This document shows positions 56,268 to 64,000 of a DNA stretch of 64,000 nt, piece by piece. The stretch lies in contig OY729512.2 of NCBI GenBank assembly GCA_963422445.2, positions 6,138,001-6,202,000 on the forward strand, written 5' to 3'. The position numbers and the translations under genes are program-made. The number at the start of each line of letters is the position of its first letter. The stretch's first letter is position 1. The notes under the pieces were generated by a model, which did no database searches, was not told the DNA's origin, and worked only from the letters and a program-made list of their open reading frames with translations. Source of the DNA: G963422445 sp963422445. Lineage in GTDB: Bacteria; Pseudomonadota; Alphaproteobacteria; Thalassobaculales; Thalassobaculaceae.

Positions 56268-59200
56268 ATGCGGACTATCAAGCCTATCCGGAAACTTCTG
56301 GTCGCGAACCGCAGCGAGATCGCAATTCGCATCCTCCGGGCCGCCAACGAACTCGGCATCAGAACGGTTGCTGTTTTCTCGCACCAGGATCGTTACGCCC
56401 TGTATCGATTCAAGGCCGACGAAGCCTACCCGGTGGGCCGCGGCATGCAGCCGGTCGAAGCGTATCTCAGTATCGACGAAATCATCCGCGTGGCACTCGA
56501 AGCCCGCGCCGACGCGATCCATCCAGGTTACGGTTTCTTGTCGGAAAACCCCGATTTTGCCAGTGTCTGCATCGAACATGGCCTGACCTTCATCGGACCG
56601 CCGCCGGAGGTCATGCGACGGCTGGGCAGCAAACTGGAAGCGCGGCAACTGGCAGCTGACAGCGGTCTCGCGGTCATGCCGGCAACCGGACCTCTTCCCG
56701 ACGATGAATCGGAAATTCAACAGGCTGCTGAAAACATCGGATTTCCCATCATGGTCAAGGCCAGCTGGGGTGGTGGTGGTCGCGGCATGCGGAAGATCGA
56801 GACTGCCGACGCCCTTGCCGATCAGATTGCCATGGCACGACGCGAGGCCATGGCCGCTTTCGGCAATGACGAGGTCTTCCTGGAAAAACTGGTCCGACGC
56901 GCCCGACACGTCGAAGTGCAGCTGATCGGTGATTCCGCCGACACTGTCGTGCATCTCTTCGAACGCGACTGCTCGATGCAGCGGCGCAACCAGAAGCTGG
57001 TGGAACGCGCGCCAGCCCCGTATCTCGACCAGACCAGGCGGGCCACGCTTTGCGATGATGCGGTGCGTCTGGCCCGGGCCGCCGGTTATCGCAGTGCCGG
57101 AACCGCGGAGTTTTTGATGAATGCCGAATCCGGCGAATTTTACTTCATTGAAGTCAATCCACGGATTCAGGTCGAACACACCGTCACCGAGATGATTACC
57201 GGTATCGACATCGTCAAGGCGCAGATCAGGATCGCCGAGGGCGCTTGTATCGGCGACCCCGCCAGCGGCGTGCCATACCAGCATGACATCACGACAAACG
57301 GTCACGCCCTGCAATGCCGGATCACCACCGAGGATCCGCAAAACCATTTCATACCGGATTATGGGCGCATAACCGCTTATCGGGGCGCCAACGGATTCGG
57401 CATCCGTCTCGATGGCGGCACCGCCTACTCCGGCGCCGTCATCACCCCCTTCTATGATTCTCTGCTGGAGAAGGTGACAGCCTGGGCGCCCGATGCCGAA
57501 GAGGCAGCTGTCCGCATGGACCGGGCACTCCGCGAATTCCGGATTCGCGGAGTCGCCACCAATCTCCGTTTTCTGGAAGCCCTTGTCGGACATCCGGATT
57601 TCCGGCGTGGCGCAGTCACCACGACCTTCATTGACGACACGCCTGCCCTGTTCGATTTCAAGCCGCGACGGGATCGCGCGACCCGCCTTCTCAACTTTCT
57701 CGGTGATGTTCTGATAAACGGCAATTCCGATGTTGCCGGGCGCAAGCGTCCCGACCGCATGCCGACAGCCCGCTTGCCGCAGCTCCCGGCCGGTGAACCG
57801 CAACCCGGCAGCCGCCAGCGGCTTGACGAGCTTGGCCCCAAAGGGTTTGCAACCTGGATGCGCGAACAGCCGCAAACCCTGATCACCGACACCACGATGC
57901 GTGACGCCCATCAGTCGCTGATCGCCACCCGGATGCGCACGATCGATATGTTGGCAGTGGTGCCGCGTTACGCCCGCCTGCTGCCGAATCTTCTGTCTCT
58001 GGAATGCTGGGGCGGTGCGACGTTCGATGTTGCGATGCGATTCCTGAAAGAGGATCCGTGGGATCGACTGGCCGCAATCCGCGAAACGGTGCCCAACATA
58101 CTCCTCCAGGCGCTCCTGCGGGGCGCCAACGGCGTCGGCTACAAGAACTACCCGGACAATATTGTCCGCTTCTTCGTCCACAGGACCGCAAGCACCGGAA
58201 TCGACCTGTTCCGCGTCTTCGACTGCCTGAACCGGGTGGAGAACATGCGAACTGCGATGGACGCCGTGCTCGAGCAGGAGAAACTGTGCGAGGCCGCGAT
58301 CTGTTACAGCGGCGACCTCACGAATCCGGACAGCAAATACGGGCTGACCTATTACATCGGGATTGCCCGGGAGCTTGAAGCGGCCGGCGCCCATATCATT
58401 GCCATCAAGGACATGGCGGGACTCTGCAAACCCGAGGCGGCGCGCCTGCTGATCACGGCACTCCGACAAGAGGTCGGGATCCCGCTGCACTTCCATACCC
58501 ATGACACAAGCGGCATCTCGGCCGCGTCCGTACTCGCGGCAGCCGAAGCCGGCTGCGATGCTGTCGATGCAGCGATGGATTCATGGAGTGGTCTGACCTC
58601 GCAGCCAAACCTCGGGGCCATCGCCGAAGCGCTGCGCGGCCACACGCGGGATCCGAACCTCGAACGCGATGCCCTGCGCCAGATCAATGCCTATTGGGAG
58701 GAAGTTCGCCACAGCTATGGCGCCTTCGAAAGTGACCTGCGTTCGGGATCGTCGACGGTCTTCGAACACGGCATGCCTGGCGGCCAGTTCACCAATCTTC
58801 GCGAACAGGCCCGTGCGCTCGGCCTTGAGAAACACTGGCCCGAGGTCGAACAGGCCTATTGCGAGGTCAACGCGCTGTTCGGCGATATCATCAAGGTGAC
58901 GCCGACATCGAAAGTGGTTGGAGACATGGCCCTGACCATGGTCAGCAGCGGGCTTACGCCGGAAGAGATCGCCGACCCCGATCATGATGTTGCCTTCCCG
59001 ACTTCGGTTGTGGAACTCTTCAGGGGTGAACTCGGCCAGCCGGCCGACGGTTTTCCACCGGTATTGCAGCAGAAAGTTCTGAAAGGCGGGACCGCCTTGA
59101 GCGAACGTCCCGGAGCAACCCTGCCACTGGCCGATCTCGACGCGGCACGCACCGAGGCGGAAAAGAAGACCCGGCGCACGATCAGTGACAACGAGCTCGC

Positions 59201-59723
59201 GTCCTATCTGATGTATCCACAGGTGTTTCTCGACTATGCAGCCCATCGGCGAACCTATGCCGATGTCAGCGTTCTGCCGACTCCGGCCTTCTTTTATGGC
59301 CCCGACCTCGATGAGGAATTCGAGATCGAACTTGAACGCGGGAAAACCCTGCTCGTGACCTATCGCGCCGGCGGCGAAGCCGACTCCGAAGGCTACCACA
59401 CATTGTTTTTCGAGCTGAACGGGCAACCGCGCACCGTGCGCGTTGTCGATCGCGCCATCGCCACCGCCGGAACCGGACGGCGCAAGGCGGACGATACGGA
59501 AACCGGCCATGTCGGCGCCCCGATGCCGGGCCGCATTGTCGGAATCGCGGTCCATTCCGGCGATACGGTCGAACGCGGTGACCCCCTGTTCACCATCGAA
59601 GCCATGAAGATGGAAAGCACGGTGTTTTCGGAAGTCTTGGGGACCGTCGCGGACATCGTCGTCGAAGCCGGCCACCAGGTCGACACCCGCGACCTTGTCA
59701 TCGTCATTGACGTCGATGCCTGA
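56268..59723 (+). CDS. pyc: Pyruvate carboxylase
   Basis: Intact single-chain enzyme of 1151 residues that makes oxaloacetate from pyruvate, bicarbonate and ATP. Biotin carboxylase domain (1-460): 'VANRSEIAIRILRAANELG', ATP-grasp 'VKASWGGGGRGMR', 'FIEVNPRIQVEHTVTE'. Carboxyltransferase domain (about 540-820): 'TDTTMRDAHQSLIATRMR', 'ECWGGATFDVAMRFL' and the metal-binding 'HFHTHDTSG'. A central domain follows. The C-terminal biotinyl domain has Lys in 'IEAMKMES'. GGAG lies 11 bases before ATG 56268. First intact host gene right of the island. Confidence 0.96.
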   Translation: MRTIKPIRKLLVANRSEIAIRILRAANELGIRTVAVFSHQDRYALYRFKADEAYPVGRGMQPVEAYLSIDEIIRVALEARADAIHPGYGFLSENPDFASVCIEHGLTFIGPPPEVMRRLGSKLEARQLAADSGLAVMPATGPLPDDESEIQQAAENIGFPIMVKASWGGGGRGMRKIETADALADQIAMARREAMAAFGNDEVFLEKLVRRARHVEVQLIGDSADTVVHLFERDCSMQRRNQKLVERAPAPYLDQTRRATLCDDAVRLARAAGYRSAGTAEFLMNAESGEFYFIEVNPRIQVEHTVTEMITGIDIVKAQIRIAEGACIGDPASGVPYQHDITTNGHALQCRITTEDPQNHFIPDYGRITAYRGANGFGIRLDGGTAYSGAVITPFYDSLLEKVTAWAPDAEEAAVRMDRALREFRIRGVATNLRFLEALVGHPDFRRGAVTTTFIDDTPALFDFKPRRDRATRLLNFLGDVLINGNSDVAGRKRPDRMPTARLPQLPAGEPQPGSRQRLDELGPKGFATWMREQPQTLITDTTMRDAHQSLIATRMRTIDMLAVVPRYARLLPNLLSLECWGGATFDVAMRFLKEDPWDRLAAIRETVPNILLQALLRGANGVGYKNYPDNIVRFFVHRTASTGIDLFRVFDCLNRVENMRTAMDAVLEQEKLCEAAICYSGDLTNPDSKYGLTYYIGIARELEAAGAHIIAIKDMAGLCKPEAARLLITALRQEVGIPLHFHTHDTSGISAASVLAAAEAGCDAVDAAMDSWSGLTSQPNLGAIAEALRGHTRDPNLERDALRQINAYWEEVRHSYGAFESDLRSGSSTVFEHGMPGGQFTNLREQARALGLEKHWPEVEQAYCEVNALFGDIIKVTPTSKVVGDMALTMVSSGLTPEEIADPDHDVAFPTSVVELFRGELGQPADGFPPVLQQKVLKGGTALSERPGATLPLADLDAARTEAEKKTRRTISDNELASYLMYPQVFLDYAAHRRTYADVSVLPTPAFFYGPDLDEEFEIELERGKTLLVTYRAGGEADSEGYHTLFFELNGQPRTVRVVDRAIATAGTGRRKADDTETGHVGAPMPGRIVGIAVHSGDTVERGDPLFTIEAMKMESTVFSEVLGTVADIVVEAGHQVDTRDLVIVIDVDA

Positions 59724-59822
59724 CCGGTTGCGCGGACCCGATCCGCCGGGAAGCAGGCCATGTCTCGCAGTTGGACATCTTCGCCGTCCAGTCCGTCCGG
59801 CTGCCCGGGAACTGGAACCCGG

Positions 59823-61220
59823 TCAGTCGAGGACCGGCAATATGACCGGCCGGACCGTTTCATAGGCACGCGATGCGGCCAGAACCTTGTCCTCACGATT
59901 CATCGGGCCGACGATCTGCAGCCCAGCCGGGAGGCCATCGCTGCAGAAACCGCAGGGAATCGTTGCGGCCGGATGTCGCGACAGATTGAACGGATAGGAA
60001 AACGGTGTCCAGCGCGTCCAACGATCCATAGTCGAGCCAACGGGCACTTCCTCACCGGCCTCGAAGGCCGGTATCGGCAAGGTCGGGGTCAGCAGCAAGT
60101 CATAGGCGTCCAGAAAGCAATTGAGTTTGCAGCCGGCCGTCTCGCGCGCGGCATTGGCGTCAAGACACTCCGCAAGCGTGATTTCCGCTCCAACCTTCGC
60201 GACATCCCGGAAACCCGGATCAAGGCGGGAAAGCTGCTCATCCGTCATCGTGCTCTGCAGACGGACCGCACCTGTATACCAGAATGTGCGGAACATGTCG
60301 TGCTGATCGCCCAGCCCCGGATCGGCCACTTCAACATGAGCTCCGAGGGCCGAAAACACCTCGACTGCGGCCTCGACCAAAGCGACGATCCCGGGATCGA
60401 CTCTGGCATGGCCGAGATCCAGGCTGACGGCAATCCGCCAACCCCTGACCGATATGCCCAGAGCGTGCCGCCAATCCGTCCCTGACGCGGGAAGCGCATA
60501 CCAATCCGACGGATCGGGATGCGCCATGACGGTAAGCATGAGCGCGGCATCAGCCACCGTTCGGGTCATCGGTCCCTGATGCGACAAGGTTCCATACCCA
60601 CTCGCTGGCCAGGTCGGCACCCGACCAAATGTCGGTTTGATACCATATATTCCGGTAAAGCCGGCCGGTATGCGAATTGAACCGCCGCCATCGGAGCCCT
60701 GATGCAACGCGCCCATTCCGGTTGCCGCGGCGACAGCGGCACCACCAGACGATCCGCCCGGTGTTCTTTCGGAATTCCAAGGGTTGCGGGTGACGCCCGT
60801 GAGCGGACTGTCGGTCACTCCTTTCCAACCGTATTCAGGCGTTGTGGTTTTACCGAGAAAAACCGCACCATGTTCGCGCAGGCGGGCCACGGGCGGAGTG
60901 TCCGCATCCCACGGCCCGTCCGGATCAACGGTCAGTGAACCGCGCAGTGTCGACCAGCCGCGTGTCAGATTGAGATCCTTGATCGTGGTCGGCACGCCGT
61001 CGACCAGACCCACCGGTTCGCCTCTGGCCCATCGGGCTTCCGATGCCCGTGCCGCCTCCAGCGCGGTTTCCGGGTCGACCATCCGGAACGCGTTGAAGGT
61101 TCCGTTGTACTTGTCGATCCGGGCCAGGGCTGCTTCGGTCGCCTCAACCGGTGAAAGCGTTTTGGCGGCGTAGGCGTGAAGCAGTTCGGTCGCGGAAAAC
61201 AGGGCGAGATCGATCGTCAT
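59823..61220 (-). CDS. Amidase (GatA/amidase-signature family)
   Basis: 465 residues. The Ser-Ser-Lys triad is visible: Lys in 'TTIKDLNLTRG', cis-Ser and nucleophile in 'TPGGSSGGAAVA' and 'GSDGGGSIRIPAGFTG'. C-terminal 'PAATIPCGFCSDGLPAGLQI' is typical of stand-alone amidases rather than GatA of the transamidosome, and no gatB/gatC is near. ATG 61220 is chosen over the GTG two codons upstream. It faces pyc tail to tail with 99 bp between; no clear terminator is seen there. Confidence 0.92.
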   Translation of the reverse strand: MTIDLALFSATELLHAYAAKTLSPVEATEAALARIDKYNGTFNAFRMVDPETALEAARASEARWARGEPVGLVDGVPTTIKDLNLTRGWSTLRGSLTVDPDGPWDADTPPVARLREHGAVFLGKTTTPEYGWKGVTDSPLTGVTRNPWNSERTPGGSSGGAAVAAATGMGALHQGSDGGGSIRIPAGFTGIYGIKPTFGRVPTWPASGYGTLSHQGPMTRTVADAALMLTVMAHPDPSDWYALPASGTDWRHALGISVRGWRIAVSLDLGHARVDPGIVALVEAAVEVFSALGAHVEVADPGLGDQHDMFRTFWYTGAVRLQSTMTDEQLSRLDPGFRDVAKVGAEITLAECLDANAARETAGCKLNCFLDAYDLLLTPTLPIPAFEAGEEVPVGSTMDRWTRWTPFSYPFNLSRHPAATIPCGFCSDGLPAGLQIVGPMNREDKVLAASRAYETVRPVILPVLD

Positions 61221-61621
61221 GAACACGGGTTCCCGAGGTAAAGGACAAACAGAGCGAGGACGCCACTATACGACAGATTGTCATCCTGACCACGAAGAGT
61301 AGCACCTCGAAACACAGTCCCGTTCTGTCACGACGATCTCACCGGACCCGATTTCGTTCCCGTCGCCCGTGCTGCGGCACGCATTCTGATTGCCGGCAAG
61401 ACCTCCCTGCTCAATCATCTGAAAGACGCGCGGGACGCTGACAGCAGCACCCTGCAAGCCAATGTGGATCGGCGCTCCATCTGCCCTGTCCCCGGTTTCC
61501 GTCAATACCGCATCGAAGAAGGCAAGCGCGACGGGGGTGTCTCTCCGGTATCCGCCGAGCAGGACTGCTGACCGCAATGTGTATCACCCCGTGCCGGATC
61601 CGGTCCGGCACCCGGCCATCG
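61221..61621. other. Intergenic region, no supported gene
   Basis: About 400 bp between the amidase start and the small membrane protein. A 98-codon open frame on the minus strand (61281-61577) has no recognisable motif and no clear ribosome site, so it is not called. The amidase promoter must lie here. Confidence 0.4.
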
Positions 61622-61816
61622 TCATTCGGTTGTTGGTGCCGGAACAGTAAACCTGCCGCTGCGCGGAGTGCAGTCCCCCGTCAACATTTTCTGTACAAGG
61701 CTTTCCTGACACTCCGCCCAGGGCCGGTCGATGCCGCCGCCAACCTCGGACTGGTAGATCATCGCGATCGCCATGACTGCGAACACCGCAGCCAGAATCC
61801 ACATCCCTCGACCCAT
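61622..61816 (-). CDS. Small single-pass membrane protein
   Basis: 64 residues. After 'MGRGM' comes one hydrophobic segment, 'WILAAVFAVMAIAMIY', then a short soluble part with two Cys ('PWAECQESLVQKML', 'GDCTPRSG') that could form a disulfide outside the membrane. GGGAGA lies at the right distance before ATG 61816. No family recognised. It stands 67 bp beyond the UPF0260 stop on the same strand, so it may be the last gene of that operon. Confidence 0.6.
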   Translation of the reverse strand: MGRGMWILAAVFAVMAIAMIYQSEVGGGIDRPWAECQESLVQKMLTGDCTPRSGRFTVPAPTTE

Positions 61817-61883
61817 CGAGCTCTCCCGCCTCCGTCAAACCGCACTACAGTTAGGGGGACCCTGGACGAACGCAAGGGGGCAC

Positions 61884-62348
61884 TTAATCCGGCCAGTCGA
61901 CGATATAGTCCGGCAGCGCCTCGTCCGCGACAAGATATTCTGGAGTCGCGCGGCCACGCACCGAAATTCCCGCCTCGTGAACCGTCTCCGCGCGGCCGGA
62001 GATCAGCGGATGCCACCAGGCCAACGGCCTGCCTTCATGCAACAGGCGGTACGCGCAGGTCGACGGCATCCAGGGCAACTCTTCGACCATCCGCGGCGTC
62101 AGAACTACACAGTCGTCGACAATGATCTTGCGATTGGCGTAGTCGCCGCACCGGCAACTGTCACAGTCCAGCAAGCGGCACGCAACCGACGTGTGATGCA
62201 GATCATCGGTGACATCGTCGATCAACTTGATGAGGCAGCATTTGCCACAGCCATCGCACAGGGATTCCCATTCGTCATGCGACATTTCGCCGAGAGTCTT
62301 GACCTGCCAGAACGGTCTGGAGGCGTTATCTCGGTCCGAGGCGGCCAC
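61884..62348 (-). CDS. UPF0260/YcgN-family cysteine-cluster protein
   Basis: 154 residues. 'PFWQVKTLGEMSHDEWESLC' and 'DGCGKCCLIKLIDD' start the conserved zinc/iron-sulfur cluster motif (CxxCGxCC); later Cys are in 'ACRLLDCDSCRCGDYANR' and 'MPSTCAYRLLHEGRPLAWWH'. Function of the family is not established. GTG 62348 is taken as start because the aldolase upstream ends at 62357 and the frame above overlaps it; ATG 62273 would cut off the conserved 'PFW' motif. Confidence 0.88.
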   Translation of the reverse strand: MAASDRDNASRPFWQVKTLGEMSHDEWESLCDGCGKCCLIKLIDDVTDDLHHTSVACRLLDCDSCRCGDYANRKIIVDDCVVLTPRMVEELPWMPSTCAYRLLHEGRPLAWWHPLISGRAETVHEAGISVRGRATPEYLVADEALPDYIVDWPD

Positions 62349-62356
62349 GAAACCCG

Positions 62357-63142
62357 TCAGTCCCGGTAATTCGAGTCGGTCCGGTCGAGCTTCCGCATCA
62401 ACGCGGCAAATTCCATCTGACCAAAACCATCCGCGTCGAAAGTGTCCGCATAACCATCGATCTCCTGACCGGACTTGGTCGCAGTATTGTCGCCAAGTAC
62501 CGCGAATGTTCCGCAACCGCCCGCATCAACCTGGATCTGGCATGCGCGTTCAAGGCGATAGAGACGCAGAAACGCAGCCGGAACCGTGCGTCCGACCGTC
62601 AAGAGGCCATGATTCTTTAGAATCATGGCCTTGTGCTCGCCAAGCGACTGCAGCAGGCGTTCCCGCTCGTCAAGATGCAGGCTCGGGCCTTCATAGTCGT
62701 GATAGGCAAGCTGTTTGTGAAAGGTCGTGGCAAACATGCTGATCGGTCTCAGGCCTTCGCTGACGCCGGCCACCGCCATACCGGCACGGGTATGGGTGTG
62801 CATGACGACCCGGTTCTGTTCCGAATGCGCCATATGGACCGCAGAATGAATGACGAACCCGGCGTGGTTCACACCAAATGGCGTGTCGTCGACAATCGCA
62901 CCATCAACATCGATCTTGACCAGATTCGAGGCGCGGATCTCGTCATAGTTCAGGCCGAACGGGTTGATCAGAAAATGTGGATCCGGACCGGGAACCCGCG
63001 CCGTCAGATGTCCATAGATCAATTCCGTCCACCCAAAGTGATCGACCAGACGATAGGCGGCTGCAAGCTGAACCCGCAAATCCCACTCCGCATCACTCAT
63101 CCGTGAGCGGTCCACGCTGAACTCCATCGACAACTGGTTCAT
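62357..63142 (-). CDS. Class II aldolase/adducin family protein
   Basis: 261 residues, intact. 'LAAAYRLVDHFGWTELIYGH', 'INPFGLNYDEIRASNLVKID', metal-ligand 'MHTHTRAGMAV' (HxH) and 'MILKNHGLLTVG' (third His) are the conserved zinc-binding core. The usual catalytic Glu of true fuculose aldolases is not obvious, so this may be a decarboxylase or non-aldol member. It overlaps the hydrolase stop by 4 bp (ATGA). Together they suggest breakdown of a small hydroxy-acid ester or sugar acid. Confidence 0.9.
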   Translation of the reverse strand: MNQLSMEFSVDRSRMSDAEWDLRVQLAAAYRLVDHFGWTELIYGHLTARVPGPDPHFLINPFGLNYDEIRASNLVKIDVDGAIVDDTPFGVNHAGFVIHSAVHMAHSEQNRVVMHTHTRAGMAVAGVSEGLRPISMFATTFHKQLAYHDYEGPSLHLDERERLLQSLGEHKAMILKNHGLLTVGRTVPAAFLRLYRLERACQIQVDAGGCGTFAVLGDNTATKSGQEIDGYADTFDADGFGQMEFAALMRKLDRTDSNYRD

Positions 63143-63966
63143 CTGTCCTCTCCCACTGTTTTACGGGTCGCAATCCTGTCCAGGACTGGCAACAGATATA
63201 TCCGGAACCTCGCCGGGCTTTCGCTCATCGGAAAATGCCCGAGCTCCTTCATGATGGTCGCCTCCGGCGTGCATGAATAGTCGTATTCTCCCGTCATGAG
63301 ATAGACCGGACAAACCGCGGTGTCGATAGCGCCGCTGTCATCGCCATACTCGGAATCGGTCCGGAAGAAACGCATATCGCCCAAGAATACCCCGGCGGCG
63401 CCCTGATAGTAGTACCACAATGTCTCCCACCGGAACTCGTCCGGACTCTGCGGCGCGCACAGACCCGAAACCAGAGCGCCAAGAAATTCGCCGTTCATGA
63501 AGTCCGGATGCGCAAGCCAGCTATTGTCATACCATGGCGCCGGATGATCCGAGCCTTCAAGCCCGATAACCGCGGCAAACCGCTCGCCATGCTCACGCGC
63601 CAGCCGCAAGACCACCCGCCCGCCCATCGAACATCCCATGACAACAGGTTGTTTCAGACCGAGTGCGTCAAGAAACCCGATGATCGCCGCGACATAGAAG
63701 TCGCTGGTCAGTTGATATTCCTCATCCTGCCAGCCTGGCGGCGGCAACGATTTGCCGTGCCTGGGCATGTCGAACGCGAGAACCTTGAACCGGTCGGTGA
63801 CCGCAGAGTCACACATGATGTGCCTGAACTGACCGGAATGAGCGCCGGCGGTATGCAGACAGACCATCGGACCCCCTCTGCCAGCCTCCTCGAAATAGAT
63901 CCGGTGATCGCGACCTGCGACCGGCATTCTCAGATACCGCCCGACAATGGGCTCGAACTCAACCAT
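63139..63966 (-). CDS. Alpha/beta hydrolase
   Basis: 275 residues. Oxyanion region 'VCLHTAGAHSGQFRH', nucleophile elbow 'VMGCSMGGRVVL' (GxSxG with Ser near residue 113), an acid in 'YLMTGEYDYSC', and the His in 'MKELGHFPMSESPARF' complete the triad. It resembles hydrolases of aromatic or ester degradation; the substrate cannot be read. It overlaps the aldolase by 4 bp and is the first visible gene of a leftward operon with the aldolase and UPF0260 genes. 34 bp remain to the window edge. Confidence 0.92.
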   Translation of the reverse strand: MVEFEPIVGRYLRMPVAGRDHRIYFEEAGRGGPMVCLHTAGAHSGQFRHIMCDSAVTDRFKVLAFDMPRHGKSLPPPGWQDEEYQLTSDFYVAAIIGFLDALGLKQPVVMGCSMGGRVVLRLAREHGERFAAVIGLEGSDHPAPWYDNSWLAHPDFMNGEFLGALVSGLCAPQSPDEFRWETLWYYYQGAAGVFLGDMRFFRTDSEYGDDSGAIDTAVCPVYLMTGEYDYSCTPEATIMKELGHFPMSESPARFRIYLLPVLDRIATRKTVGEDR

Positions 63967-64000
63967 GCGGAATGCCGCCGGGAGCCAGCCTGGGCACCGC

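Noticed and set aside
61281..61577. 98-codon minus-strand open frame
   Set aside because: No recognisable motif or ribosome site; not supportable as a gene.
1..64000. CRISPR arrays, rRNA and tRNA genes
   Set aside because: No regularly spaced repeats and no TTCGAATCC-type T-arm with a matching acceptor stem was found by reading; a tRNAscan or CRISPR finder run would settle it.

Overview
The window looks like chromosome of a GC-rich, probably alphaproteobacterial organism. This rests on gene content (livFGHM uptake genes, a full-length pyruvate carboxylase, a UPF0260/YcgN Cys-cluster protein) and is an inference, not a phylogenetic result. Ordinary metabolic genes lie at both ends and read cleanly. 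At the left are branched-chain amino-acid ABC transporter genes (livM partial, livH, livF, livG) and a divergent SDR oxidoreductase (1-4180). At the right are pyc, an amidase, a small membrane protein, a UPF0260 protein, a class II aldolase and an alpha/beta hydrolase (56268-63966).

Between them, from about 4.2 to 56.1 kb, lies a defence and mobile-element island. Its left part (4.2-17.2 kb) is an insertion-sequence graveyard: IS1182 and IS5 remains, a 2.1-kb IS1634-like element splitting a Fic gene, an intact 1.7-kb IS with perfect 16-bp ends, and fragments of IS66, IS21 and IS1380. Broken genes sit among them (an AAA ATPase, Fic, an M20 amidohydrolase, a class II aldolase, and part of a second DUF499 ATPase).

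From 35.3 down to 17.2 kb runs a leftward array in which most neighbouring genes overlap by a few bases: HTH-SNF2-DUF3883 helicase (split by an intact IS630), UvrD-like helicase, zeta-type kinase plus a 64-residue partner, an AbiJ-like gene with one frameshift, a relic of a DUF1156 methyltransferase 5' end, an OLD/PARIS-like AAA ATPase plus TOPRIM-like protein, the intact DUF1156 methyltransferase, VapBC, and the DUF499 ATPase. DUF499 + DUF1156 methylase + SNF2 helicase is the core seen in type-3 BREX (BrxC, PglXI, BrxHII), but no PglZ or BrxA is present. The composite is the best candidate here for an incompletely described system.

From 35.6 to 42.3 kb are tandem degenerate integrases, a NodJ-like remnant, a lone CoxS-type 2Fe-2S protein, an Mrr fragment cut off by a 109-bp MITE-like element, a HigBA pair and IS66 scraps. 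A second defence block (42.3-53.8 kb) holds an intact 1521-aa Cap4-like nuclease/STAND/HEAT protein, a MazF toxin whose start overlaps the end of an intact 1619-aa type ISP restriction-modification enzyme, a second HigBA, and a toxin whose XRE partner is frameshifted. An intact tyrosine integrase and a broken DPQY methyltransferase close the island. Large defence ORFs are uninterrupted while small and mobile genes carry many single-base frameshifts, so true decay is more likely than uniformly poor sequence. No CRISPR array, rRNA or tRNA was recognised.
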